Shown here piece by piece: positions 8,590-16,454 of a stretch of 64,000 nt of DNA. The stretch is from Pradoshia eiseniae. Its GTDB lineage: Bacteria; Bacillota; Bacilli; Bacillales; Pradoshiaceae. A model generated the notes under the pieces. It was given only the letters and a program-made list of their open reading frames with translations, made no database searches and was not told the DNA's origin. The position numbers were made by a program, and so were the translations under genes. The stretch spans positions 310,001-374,000 of the forward strand of contig NZ_PKOZ01000001.1 of assembly GCF_002946355.1 (NCBI RefSeq). The letters are read 5' to 3'. How positions within the stretch are numbered: position 1 is the stretch's first letter; each line of letters begins with the position of its first letter.

Positions 8590-10200
8590 GTGAAATTTGA
8601 TTATTTGTATCATCCTTATCAGTCTCAAAGAAACACGGTTGTCGCAAAAAAAGGGATGGTTGCCACATCACAGCCATTGGCCGCGCAGGCAGGCCTTGAG
8701 ATATTAAAATCAGGAGGAAATGCCATTGACGCAGCGATAGCCTCAGCGGCGGCACTCACTGTGGTGGAACCAACCTCTAACGGAATTGGCAGTGATGCGT
8801 TTGCTCTCGTTTGGGCAGATGGTGAATTGCACGGCCTTAATGCAAGCGGTCCAGCCCCGCAATCGATTTCTATTGATGCCTTACAAGAACTGGGACATCA
8901 ATCCATCCCCGCTTACGGTGTCCTTCCGCTTACTGTTCCCGGTGCTCCATCCGCTTGGAGCGAGTTATCAAAACGATTTGGAAAATTACCTTTAACTGAT
9001 GTTTTGGCACCGGCAATACGATATGCAGAAGAGGGATACCCTCTTACTCCTGTATTAGGGAGGAATTGGTCCATAGATTATCAAAATTTCAAGGAAATCT
9101 TCAAGGGCCCAGAGTATAAACCGTGGTTTGATACATTCGCCCCCAATGGCCGTGCTCCTCAAATCGGCGAAATCTGGTCTTCTCAAGGCCATGCACACAC
9201 ATTGAGATCGATTGCCGAGACGGCTGGAGAAAGCTTTTATCGAGGAGCTATAGCAGAAAAAATAGCAGGGTTTATTCAGGACCATAATGGCTTTCTTTCC
9301 CAAGAGGATTTAGCGGCATATAAAGCTGAATGGGTCAAACCAATTTCGGTCCACTATAAAGGATACGATGTGTGGGAAATCCCGCCTAATGGACAAGGTC
9401 TTGTTGCCCTTATGGCTTTCAATATTTTGAAGGGCCTTGATTTAAATGAAAAAGAATCAGTGGATAGCTACCATAAACTAATTGAATCGATGAAACTCGC
9501 CTATACTGACGGAAAAGCCTTTATTACTGAAGAATCCAAAATGCCTCACACCGTGGAAGAACTTTTATCAGAAGAATATGCGCGCATGCGCAGGGAGTTG
9601 ATTGGCAAAAAGGCAATTGAGCCAGCGCCTGTAAGGCCTCCTTCTGGCGGTACAGTTTATCTGGCAGCGGCAGATGAAGAGGGAAATATGGTTTCCTTCA
9701 TTCAAAGCAATTATATGGGATTTGGTTCCGGGATTGTCATACCTGGCACAGGAATCAGCATGCAAAATCGCGGCCATGATTTTTCACTTGATCCCACACA
9801 TCCAAACTCGCTTCAGCCAGGCAAGAAAACTTATCATACCATTATACCTGGGTTTCTGACGAAGGATAATGAAGCGGTCGGTCCCTTTGGAGTGATGGGC
9901 GGATATATGCAGCCACAGGGTCACCTGCAAGTGATAACCAACACGATTGATTTTCATCTCCATCCTCAGGCTGCGCTTGATGCTGCCAGATGGCAGTGGA
10001 TGGAAGGGAAAACAATCATGGTGGAACCTGGATTTCCTAATCATATCGCACAAGCCTTGGCCAGGAGAGGCCATGATATTCAAGTGGCGACCGATACAGG
10101 AAGATTTGGACGGGGACAGATTATTTGGAGGAATCCTCAAACAGGAGTTTTGTTTGGAGGAACAGAATCAAGAACAGATGGATCCATTGCTGCTTGGTAG
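8590..10200 (+). CDS. Gamma-glutamyltransferase family protein, YwrD-like
   Basis: An Ntn-hydrolase of 536 residues that would act on gamma-glutamyl compounds. The N-terminus (KGMVATSQPLAAQAGLEIL, GGNAIDAAIA) is typical of the family, and the predicted autocleavage/nucleophile threonine is in PSGGTVYLAAAD near residue 354. No signal peptide is visible, unlike secreted Ggt, which fits the cytosolic YwrD branch. GTG 8590 is chosen because AGGAG (8577-8581) is eight bases upstream; the GTG at 8581 overlaps that motif. The ChrA pair downstream mirrors the ywrD/ywrAB neighbourhood of B. subtilis, but ywrC is absent. Confidence 0.87.
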   Translation: MKFDYLYHPYQSQRNTVVAKKGMVATSQPLAAQAGLEILKSGGNAIDAAIASAAALTVVEPTSNGIGSDAFALVWADGELHGLNASGPAPQSISIDALQELGHQSIPAYGVLPLTVPGAPSAWSELSKRFGKLPLTDVLAPAIRYAEEGYPLTPVLGRNWSIDYQNFKEIFKGPEYKPWFDTFAPNGRAPQIGEIWSSQGHAHTLRSIAETAGESFYRGAIAEKIAGFIQDHNGFLSQEDLAAYKAEWVKPISVHYKGYDVWEIPPNGQGLVALMAFNILKGLDLNEKESVDSYHKLIESMKLAYTDGKAFITEESKMPHTVEELLSEEYARMRRELIGKKAIEPAPVRPPSGGTVYLAAADEEGNMVSFIQSNYMGFGSGIVIPGTGISMQNRGHDFSLDPTHPNSLQPGKKTYHTIIPGFLTKDNEAVGPFGVMGGYMQPQGHLQVITNTIDFHLHPQAALDAARWQWMEGKTIMVEPGFPNHIAQALARRGHDIQVATDTGRFGRGQIIWRNPQTGVLFGGTESRTDGSIAAW

Positions 10201-10215
10201 ATGGCATAGGGCAGG

Positions 10216-10250
10216 TTGAATAGATAGGATGAGTCTATTCAATCTGTTTA
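10216..10250 (+). terminator. Probable terminator after the gamma-glutamyltransferase gene
   Basis: TTGAATAGA (10216-10224) pairs with TCTATTCAA (10234-10242). The following stretch is T-rich but interrupted (TCTGTTTATT), so strength is uncertain. Confidence 0.6.
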
Positions 10251-10737
10251 TTCGTCTGGTTGTTTTGTTAGACTGTTAGTCTATCCCTTGAATAAGATAA
10301 TTAATGTATATCGAATAATAGGAGTTAATAAATTGTCTTGCTTTGTAGTTGGTAAATAGTGGAGGGTTGAAGCCGATGAGCGTCCTCCGGATGACTGGGA
10401 AAGGGGTCATCGGCAGGGAAAGAAGAAAAGGATGGTTCAGGCTTATGGACTTAAGTACCCTAAATCTGCAACTAATGGCTAAAGATTTCATGGCATTAGG
10501 AAAGCTTTATGAATTATGCCTTCATGCCCACTGAGGGAGATGATAAGAACTTTAGGGCCTAGATTGCTTTGCCGCTGGAAGGACAAAAACAGATAAAAGT
10601 CATCCAAGTAATAGAGGACAGATTTTTTTGTTTCAATGTCACTTAATGATAGTTATGAAAGTGACTTAGTAATAAATGTCCTGTATGATATATATTTTAG
10701 CTGTAATGGTTTAAATGTTGGAAAGTAGGGTGATTGC
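10251..10737 (+). other. Unidentified structured intergenic stretch
   Basis: Nearly 490 bases with no gene I can support. A stop-free frame (10349-10534, 61 codons) lacks a good ribosome binding site and resembles nothing I know. Several dyads are present: GCCGATGA (10372-10379) with TCATCGGC (10407-10414), nested GATGAC/GTCATC, and CCTAA/TTAGG with AAATCT/AGATTT around 10459-10500. It could hold a non-coding RNA, a decayed gene, or the leader of the ChrA pair. Confidence 0.4.
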
Positions 10738-11310
10738 ATGACACAATGGCAATTATTTTTAGCGTTTTTTCGAGTAGGAATGCTTGGTTATGGAGGGGGG
10801 CCTTCATCCATACCGCTTGTTCATCAAGAAGTGGTGAAGAAATACGGATGGATGGATGATGATGAGTTTGCGGATGTACTGGCGCTCGGCAATACCTTGC
10901 CTGGGCCAATCGCAACGAAAATGGCTGGCTATATAGGATACCGCGTTGCAGGCATTACTGGAATGCTAAATGCTCTCCTGTCTACAATTCTGCCGACGAT
11001 TGTCCTAATGATTGTATTGTTAACGACGGTCGCTTCATTTAAGGATTATACATGGGTGAAAGGGATGACAGCGGCAGTCGTTCCGGTGGTAGGTGTAATG
11101 CTAGCTGTTTTAACGCTTGATTTCTATCGTAAATCAGCTGCAACGCTCGGATGGGTGAAGTCCCTGGCTCTGATAGCTGTCAGCTTCGGATTGATTGAAT
11201 GGCTTGGCTTGCATCCTGCCATATTGATTGCAGGTCTCCTATTGGCAGCCATCAGCCAAAAAGATAAAGCGAAAGCAAGTGAAAATGAAGAGAAGAAGGA
11301 TAAGCGATGA
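10738..11310 (+). CDS. Chromate transporter, half-size ChrA protein (first of pair)
   Basis: A 190-residue protein of the CHR family. The domain signature GGGPSSIPLVHQEVV is at about residues 20-34 and GNTLPGPIATKMAGYIGY follows at about 52-69, with further hydrophobic helices and a charged lysine-rich tail. Short-chain CHR proteins occur as adjacent paralogous pairs that work together to expel chromate, sometimes sulfate. The second half gene overlaps it by four bases. It corresponds to one of YwrA/YwrB of B. subtilis. Confidence 0.88.
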   Translation: MTQWQLFLAFFRVGMLGYGGGPSSIPLVHQEVVKKYGWMDDDEFADVLALGNTLPGPIATKMAGYIGYRVAGITGMLNALLSTILPTIVLMIVLLTTVASFKDYTWVKGMTAAVVPVVGVMLAVLTLDFYRKSAATLGWVKSLALIAVSFGLIEWLGLHPAILIAGLLLAAISQKDKAKASENEEKKDKR

Positions 11311-11840
11311 TGATTTACTGGCAAATATTTTTGGCGTTTTTTATACCAGGCATTCTCGGATATGGCGGAGGTCCGGCATCCATCCCATTGATTGAAAATG
11401 AAGTGGTCGATCGTTATGAATGGATGGATGTTAATGAATTTAGCGAGGCGCTTGCCATTGGCAACGCACTTCCAGGTCCAATTGCGACGAAAATGGCTGG
11501 TTACATAGGATATCAGGAAGGCGGCTTATTGGGAGGAATTATCGGAGTGTTTGCGACAGTAGCTCCTTCCTTATTCTTAATGATTGTGCTGCTGGGGTTT
11601 TTGTACCGTTATAAGGAGTCACCGAAGGTAAAGAGGATGACGAGCTATATACGGCCCACAATTGCTGTACTCCTCGGTGTAATGGCATTTAATTTTTTCT
11701 CCACCTCCTATGAGGATTCAGGTATTTGGCAAACGATATTCTTGGTGGTTAGCAGCTACTTGCTGCTGGAAAGATGGAAGGTTCATCCTGCCTTCGTCAT
11801 TATGGGGGCTATGGTGTATGGCGCCTTACTGATGAGCTGA
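11307..11840 (+). CDS. Chromate transporter, half-size ChrA protein (second of pair)
   Basis: A 177-residue partner of the preceding protein with the same motifs: GYGGGPASIPLIENEVVDRY at about residues 20-39 and GNALPGPIATKMAGYIGY at about 51-68. The two are clear paralogues with antiparallel topology expected in this family. The start overlaps the previous stop (ATGA), with AGAAGGA upstream. The real cargo in this organism is not shown by sequence. Confidence 0.88.
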   Translation: MMIYWQIFLAFFIPGILGYGGGPASIPLIENEVVDRYEWMDVNEFSEALAIGNALPGPIATKMAGYIGYQEGGLLGGIIGVFATVAPSLFLMIVLLGFLYRYKESPKVKRMTSYIRPTIAVLLGVMAFNFFSTSYEDSGIWQTIFLVVSSYLLLERWKVHPAFVIMGAMVYGALLMS

Positions 11841-11934
11841 GAAATTATGCCCCGGTCTAATTCGGGATGGTAATTCTTTATTGTGCCGTGTGTATAAGTA
11901 AATATTGTGAATATTCTATTAAATTATTTACGCG

Positions 11935-12052
11935 TTAACGCATTAATGTTAAAATGGAGATGTTATCGTACGCGATGACCTCCTAGTAGGATACACTTGG
12001 AAACCGTCCCTGATTGAGATGTGAGGGGCGGTGTTTTTTTGTCCTCCATTTT
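11935..12052 (+). ncRNA. Candidate small RNA or leader ending in a terminator
   Basis: Within the gene-free 11841-12193 stretch lies a perfect palindrome GCGTTAACGC near 11931-11941, then a dyad AAAATGGAG (11951-11959) with CTCCATTTT (12044-12052) enclosing a strong intrinsic terminator: ACCGTCCCT (12003-12011) with AGGGGCGGT (12024-12032) and seven T. No gene directly precedes the terminator except ChrA, about 160 bases away. A ten-codon frame starts at 11954 without a ribosome binding site. The identity is unknown. Confidence 0.4.
12003..12040 (+). terminator. Intrinsic terminator between the ChrA pair and the RNPP regulator
   Basis: Nine paired positions (one G-T) and a loop of 12 bases, followed by TGTTTTTTT. 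It separates the regulator gene from upstream transcription. Confidence 0.85.
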
Positions 12053-12193
12053 AAAAGTCTTGTGGTTATATGGCTGTCTCTAAATGTTGAAAAAGCGCGA
12101 AAATAAATAGGTTTAAATTCAGTAAGGTTGGCATATAGTCGTGCTGGTCATCTTATTGTATAATATTGGAAATTAAAGTGAGAAGGTGGGTAC

Positions 12194-13417
12194 ATGAATG
12201 TTGGTTCGCTGATTAAATATTATCGGACGAAGCTGGGGATGACACAAAGTGAACTTGTTGATGGCATTTGCTCGGTACCTCATCTAAGTAAAATCGAGAA
12301 TAATTCAAAGGAGGCGAATGAGCAGACTATTGATTTGCTCTTGAAAAGACTAGGCGCCAATTTAATGGAAGTGCAGCAAAAAAATGTACTGATTGAGAAA
12401 CTGCTAGATGAATGGATCAGAGACATAAATTATTTACAGGTTGAAAAGGCAAGGGGGCTTTATGACCACCTTTCAGGGCTTTCAGAATTTATTGCATATA
12501 CGCCTCATCTTTATTTGTATGAGCTGTATAAATTGCGCTATTACCTATTAGTGAGAGAGACTGAGAAAGCGAAGGTTCATTATAAGTGGCTTGAGAAGCA
12601 TAAGAAGAATTTCTCCTACCAAGAATTATATCTACTTCATTACTATCATGCCATCTGCTTAATAGTCCAGAATAAATATCGTCAAGCGAATGACGTACTC
12701 GACGAGTTGGTTATTTCACAAGGAGAAGGGGTCACTGCCTCCGGGGATGTGTATTATCATTTGGCGCTGGTGAAATGTCATATTGAGCAGCCAGGCTATG
12801 CCATCTTTTACGGCAAGCAGGCATTAACCTCCTTTACGGCAGATTACAATCTTAAGAGGATGCTCCATACCCTGATGATTATGGGAATCAGCTATACAGA
12901 CTCTGGGATTTATGAGGTGGCGCTTGATTGCTATAACCATTTAGAACGTAATGCGGAAATTCTCGGTGAGGTGGAGATGCTATCCTTGACTTATCACAAT
13001 ATTGGGTATTTAAAGCAAAGGATGGGGAGATTAGAGGAGGCAAGGGATTACTTCAAAAGAGCCATTGATTCTAGAAACGATGATGCCTCTTCTTATATGG
13101 TCAGCCTGTATGCCTTTGCGGAAACTGCCTTTTATCTTGAAGACTATCCAGCGGCCAAAGAAAGCTTTGTTTCTTTAAAGAAAGAAGCCGTCCAAGCAGG
13201 CACGAAAATCTATCAAATCCTTCCCATGTATTATTTACTCATGATGGAGGGGGAGGAGGAGAAGGCGATTCGATATTTAGAGGAATATACGCTGCCTTTT
13301 TTATATGATAAGGAGCTGAGTTTTACAGACATACGGTCAGTTAATAAAATTTTGGCAGATTATTATAAAAAAGAAGGAAAGTTTAAAGAAGCGCTGCAAT
13401 ATACTTATATGGATTAA
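12194..13417 (+). CDS. RNPP-family peptide-responsive regulator (HTH plus TPR), NprR/PlcR-like
   Basis: A 407-residue cytosolic regulator. Residues about 3-60 form an XRE-type helix-turn-helix (SLIKYYRTKLGMTQSELV, then PHLSKIENNSKEAN), a stretch almost identical to NprR. The rest is helical TPR repeats; ALDCYNHLERNAE, SLTYHNIGYLKQRMGRLEEA and FKRAI near residues 250-300 are the clearest. Family members bind a short re-imported peptide through the TPR groove and then activate neighbouring genes, often secreted proteases. The next ORF is an 11-codon peptide gene, and a secreted subtilisin lies 0.4 kb further on. I infer a regulator-pheromone-target unit; the DNA site and ligand are not demonstrated. 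Confidence 0.85.
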   Translation: MNVGSLIKYYRTKLGMTQSELVDGICSVPHLSKIENNSKEANEQTIDLLLKRLGANLMEVQQKNVLIEKLLDEWIRDINYLQVEKARGLYDHLSGLSEFIAYTPHLYLYELYKLRYYLLVRETEKAKVHYKWLEKHKKNFSYQELYLLHYYHAICLIVQNKYRQANDVLDELVISQGEGVTASGDVYYHLALVKCHIEQPGYAIFYGKQALTSFTADYNLKRMLHTLMIMGISYTDSGIYEVALDCYNHLERNAEILGEVEMLSLTYHNIGYLKQRMGRLEEARDYFKRAIDSRNDDASSYMVSLYAFAETAFYLEDYPAAKESFVSLKKEAVQAGTKIYQILPMYYLLMMEGEEEKAIRYLEEYTLPFLYDKELSFTDIRSVNKILADYYKKEGKFKEALQYTYMD

Positions 13418-13437
13418 AGTTAGAAGGAGGAATAGAG

Positions 13438-13473
13438 ATGAAAAAAGCGCCTATCCTGCCGCCGGTAACTTAA
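13438..13473 (+). CDS. Candidate leaderless signalling peptide, 11 residues
   Basis: ATG at 13438 opens an 11-codon ORF, MKKAPILPPVT, ending in TAA. It starts 20 bases after the stop of the RNPP regulator. AGAAGGAGG lies about seven bases upstream, one of the best ribosome binding sites in the window, and a strong terminator follows at 13500. The product is basic at its N-terminus and proline-rich, with no room for a signal sequence. By position it matches NprX or PapR, but it is far shorter; the leaderless SIP peptide of RopB is a precedent. Alternatively the ORF is a chance frame or a translational terminator. Confidence 0.5.
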   Translation: MKKAPILPPVT

Positions 13474-13499
13474 TACATTGAATAAGAATACATGAATGA

Positions 13500-13530
13500 G
13501 CCGATTGCAGCGAGCAATCGGCTTTTTATT
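13500..13530 (+). terminator. Terminator of the regulator-peptide unit
   Basis: GCCGATTGC (13500-13508) and GCAATCGGC (13514-13522) form a perfect nine-base-pair stem with a five-base loop, followed by TTTTTATTTAT. Confidence 0.93.
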
Positions 13531-13566
13531 TATAGCTCGTGCATAAGTTTTATTGGGAAAACAAAA

Positions 13567-13612
13567 AAGTGCTAGGTACAAACACCTGTTTTCTTTTTGA
13601 AGTGCTTGGTAC
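13567..13612. repeat. 13-base direct repeat, candidate activator sites
   Basis: AAGTGCTAGGTAC (13567-13579) recurs as AAGTGCTTGGTAC (13600-13612), one mismatch, 33 bases apart start to start, about three helical turns. The second copy extends to an imperfect dyad AAGT...ACTT. They lie between the peptide terminator and the protease promoter, where regulator sites would be expected. Confidence 0.5.
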
Positions 13613-13760
13613 TTCTTCCACGGTAAAAATCAAGTGAATTGTAGAAAAATAATGAAATAAGTAAAATTATGTAACGGAAATCTCGACTTTTGATTGGGAA
13701 AATTTATAAAATTCAGAATTATTAAATCTATTAATTGGCAATTATAGTAAAATCGCTCCG

Positions 13761-13789
13761 TTTTCAATAAAAAAAATAATTACTATACT
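13761..13789 (+). promoter_or_regulatory. Probable promoter of the subtilisin gene
   Basis: TTTTCA (13761-13766), 17 bases, then TATACT (13784-13789), about 55 bases before the start codon. The -35 is weak (4 of 6), which suits a promoter needing an activator. Confidence 0.5.
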
Positions 13790-13844
13790 AGTTTTACATC
13801 AAAGAGAGTTACATAGGGATGATTAAGTGAGAGGAGAGGAAAAT

Positions 13845-15101
13845 ATGAAATCAAAAAGGTTAATTAGTACGGCCGTGTTGAGTTTAGCAATGGTGTTCAC
13901 TGGAGCCAACTTCTCATCCGCAGCAGAAATGGAGAAGGCGCCGAAAGAATCTGCCCAGAAGGAAACTTTCCGTGTTTTAATCAAGGGATCTCAGGCAGAA
14001 CGGACACAGACGAAAAAGGATGTTGGAGTCCATCATGATTTTAAAGGGCAAGGGTTTACAGTCGATGTTTCAGCGGAAGAATATGACAAGCTAGTCAAAA
14101 ATGATGAAATTGAAGTTAAGAAAGTACCAGAATTCAAGATTGCCGCAACTAACCAATTGAAGGCTACATCTAATCCTTCCACTCGCGTACCTTGGGGAAT
14201 CAAAGCCATTTATAATAATAGCTCTCTTACATCTACTTCGGGCGGAAATGGAATTAAGGTAGCTGTATTGGATACAGGAGTATTGAAAACACATAAGGAT
14301 CTATCGTCCAATGTCGAGCAATGTAAAGATTTTACGACTGGCAGCACTTACGTAAATAACTCTTGTGCTGACCGGAATGGACACGGAACACATGTAGCTG
14401 GGACGGTTCTTGGAAACGGCGGAGGCGGCACCGGAGTCTATGGTGTTGCACCTCAGGCGAAGTTATGGGCCTATAAGGTTCTAACAGACAGCGGTTCTGG
14501 ATATTCGGATGATATCGCAGCTGCTATCAGACATGCGGCTGATCAAGCCTCCTCCACTGGTTCTAAGCTGATTATCTCCATGTCACTCGGCTCAAGTGCT
14601 AATGATTCCTTAATCTCCAGTGCGGTGACCTATGCACAAGGAAAAGGGGTTCTCATCATTGCAGCTGCAGGCAACAGCGGCTCTAGCGCTAATACAATTG
14701 GATATCCAGGAGCTCTTGCCAATGTCGTGGCAGTCGCAGCGCTTGAAAATGTGAAAGCTAATGGTACTTACCGCGTAGCCAATTACTCTTCCCGCGGCAA
14801 TCCGAATACAGACGGTGATTATGTAATTGGTGTAAAAGATATCGAAGTCTCAGCACCAGGGTCTGCTGTTGAATCTGCTTGGTATACGGGTGGATACAAC
14901 ACAATCAGCGGTACTTCTATGGCTACACCGCATGTTTCAGGCTTGGCTGCGAAAATATGGGCGTCCAATACTGGATACTCTGCCAATCAAGTTCGCACCG
15001 TTCTTCAAAACAGAGCAAAATCCAATGACATTCTAGGAGGTATAGGCGCTGCTTCAGGTGATGACTACGCCTCTGGTTTTGGATTCCCTCGAGTACAATA
15101 A
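13845..15101 (+). CDS. Secreted subtilisin-like serine protease, sphericase/S41 type
   Basis: A 418-residue prepro-protease. A Sec signal peptide (MKSKRLISTAVLSLAMVFTG..., likely cleaved after SSAA near residue 27) is followed by an I9-type inhibitor propeptide to about residue 108. The mature S8 domain has Asp143 (AVLDTGV), His180 (NGHGTHVAG), oxyanion Asn277 (AAGNSG) and Ser358 (GTSMATPH). Cys160 and Cys174 (EQCKDF, NSCADRNGHG) match the disulfide of sphericase and the psychrophilic subtilisin S41, which the whole mature region closely resembles. ATG 13845 is favoured by GAGGAG nine bases upstream over the GTG at 13827. It is likely controlled by the upstream RNPP unit, by analogy to nprR-nprA. 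Confidence 0.93.
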   Translation: MKSKRLISTAVLSLAMVFTGANFSSAAEMEKAPKESAQKETFRVLIKGSQAERTQTKKDVGVHHDFKGQGFTVDVSAEEYDKLVKNDEIEVKKVPEFKIAATNQLKATSNPSTRVPWGIKAIYNNSSLTSTSGGNGIKVAVLDTGVLKTHKDLSSNVEQCKDFTTGSTYVNNSCADRNGHGTHVAGTVLGNGGGGTGVYGVAPQAKLWAYKVLTDSGSGYSDDIAAAIRHAADQASSTGSKLIISMSLGSSANDSLISSAVTYAQGKGVLIIAAAGNSGSSANTIGYPGALANVVAVAALENVKANGTYRVANYSSRGNPNTDGDYVIGVKDIEVSAPGSAVESAWYTGGYNTISGTSMATPHVSGLAAKIWASNTGYSANQVRTVLQNRAKSNDILGGIGAASGDDYASGFGFPRVQ

Positions 15102-15115
15102 TAAAGGTATAAAAG

Positions 15116-15142
15116 AGCAGCCTCCATGGACTGGAGGCTGCT
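15116..15142 (+). terminator. Hairpin after the protease gene
   Basis: AGCAGCCTCCA (15116-15126) pairs perfectly with TGGAGGCTGCT (15132-15142). The following TTGTC is a poor T-run; the second hairpin at 15156 probably completes termination. Confidence 0.7.
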
Positions 15143-15155
15143 TGTCATACATTAG

Positions 15156-15195
15156 GCCGTATCTTGTCTGATTGACAAGATAACACGGCTTTTTT
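15156..15195 (+). terminator. Second, stronger terminator after the protease gene
   Basis: GCCGT (15156-15160) with ACGGC (15185-15189), enclosing CTTGTC/GACAAG, followed by six or more T. Confidence 0.85.
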
Positions 15196-15229
15196 GGTCT
15201 AAAAAATCCCGAAAAAGGAATTGGTTATA

Positions 15230-16162
15230 ATGAAAATATGGTTTCGATTAAGAGAATCGATCAATTTATTTCGTTTACTAGCCAAGAAGGGGTATTTATG
15301 TTTATATCAGCTGGGAATCATGGTCATTGCTCTATGGACCTTAGCCTCACTTGCCATCACCTACCGCAAAGTGTTCCTGAATCCATTTGAAGCACTGACA
15401 GTTGATGAAATGCCGGCAATAGACCAAGGATGGTTTGCCGCTATGATGACCAATATCGTTTCATCAGAAGCAAACCGGATTATAGGAAAGGGTCTTTTGT
15501 TCTTGCTGATTTGGATTCTACTATTTTTATTTATCCCGCTCGCAACACGGAGCCTGAAGCGATTTCGACTATTCCAATTTGAGCTTGAATTAGAAGACCG
15601 AGATGAACAGGAGTATAGCGGGCCGCTGGATATGACGGACAGATTACAGCTTGTGAGTGACCTATTTAGCGATAAAAGCAAGGGCACTCTCTATTATTTT
15701 TATGATGAGCAAACAGGCAAGGCCGATTATGAAGGAGCCATCGCTCATTTCCTGGAAAAATACGCAGCAGAAGGATTCCAAAGACAAGGGGTCGGCATCA
15801 ATTGGGCTTTATATGAATGGTCTGTGCTTCCGGATGAATGGATGCGTCCAGCTCAAATATCTGCCGAAAAAGGGGAGCCATATATCGAGAATCAAAAAGT
15901 CTCGATAAATTTAAAAAAGAAGAATATTGTGGTTTATACGCATCGTCATTTGGATAAATTACTAGTATCCATTTTTTGGAGCTATACTTGCCGTTTTGAT
16001 TTCATTGAACAGCAATACTTGTTCATGTTGAATCAGTCTGTAGCAGTGCAGCTCGAGAATATAGAATATGTATGCTGGATAGAGCGTATAGTGAACCAGG
16101 ATGCTATTCAGGAATGCGCTTACGAAAACACAGAAGGAGTGGGTATTCAAGTTGGTGGATAA
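15230..16162 (+). CDS. Membrane protein of unknown function
   Basis: A 310-residue protein I do not recognise. Two hydrophobic segments are visible, at about residues 26-45 (LGIMVIALWTLASLAI) and 88-106 (LLFLLIWILLFLFIPLAT). The remaining 200 residues are mixed and probably cytoplasmic. The start at ATG 15230 is preferred because AAAGGAA ends nine bases upstream; the TTG at 15221 would leave no spacing. A small ORF overlaps its 3' end. No pathway is suggested by the neighbours. Confidence 0.75.
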   Translation: MKIWFRLRESINLFRLLAKKGYLCLYQLGIMVIALWTLASLAITYRKVFLNPFEALTVDEMPAIDQGWFAAMMTNIVSSEANRIIGKGLLFLLIWILLFLFIPLATRSLKRFRLFQFELELEDRDEQEYSGPLDMTDRLQLVSDLFSDKSKGTLYYFYDEQTGKADYEGAIAHFLEKYAAEGFQRQGVGINWALYEWSVLPDEWMRPAQISAEKGEPYIENQKVSINLKKKNIVVYTHRHLDKLLVSIFWSYTCRFDFIEQQYLFMLNQSVAVQLENIEYVCWIERIVNQDAIQECAYENTEGVGIQVGG

Positions 16163-16310
16163 TATCGTCTTAAGAGCCAGATATAGTGCAGAGAAATATA
16201 GACAATTAGCGAAGATGTGCCATGACGGGTCGAATGAAGGCATCGTCGAAAACAAACCGTTGCTAGAGTGCGGATATACAAATGAAAAAATCTATTATAA
16301 AGTGAAATAA
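16152..16310 (+). CDS. Small protein of unknown function, about 52 residues
   Basis: Starts at TTG 16152 (or GTG 16155), overlapping the end of the membrane protein gene by about ten bases, with AAGGAGT (16134-16140) upstream inside that gene. The product is charged (DNIVLRARYSAEKYRQLAKM). Position and overlap suggest translational coupling, and an intrinsic terminator begins exactly at its stop. I know no homologue. Confidence 0.5.
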   Translation: MVDNIVLRARYSAEKYRQLAKMCHDGSNEGIVENKPLLECGYTNEKIYYKVK

Positions 16311-16351
16311 ACCTTCTAAATTGTGCATGCTGATTTGGGAGGTTTATTTTT
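16309..16351 (+). terminator. Terminator of the two-gene unknown locus
   Basis: AAACCTTC (16309-16316) pairs with GGGAGGTTT (16337-16345), reinforced by AAAT/ATTT, then ATTTTTTT. Confidence 0.85.
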
Positions 16352-16454
16352 TTGTTGTGAATGTCTGCTTTGCTTCATTGTAGGAAGATGGCTTATTCGC
16401 ATGCCCGCTCACACAATTGGCTTTGAGGTAGTGAATCTTCAAACGATTAAGTAT

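Noticed and set aside
10349-10534. 61-codon open frame in the ywrD-chrA gap
   Set aside because: TTG start with no convincing ribosome binding site, no recognisable protein, and it overlaps the dyad-rich region. Kept only as part of the unexplained stretch.
11954-11986. Ten-codon ORF MEMLSYAMTS
   Set aside because: No ribosome binding site and it falls in a region of strong dyads; more likely part of a non-coding structure.
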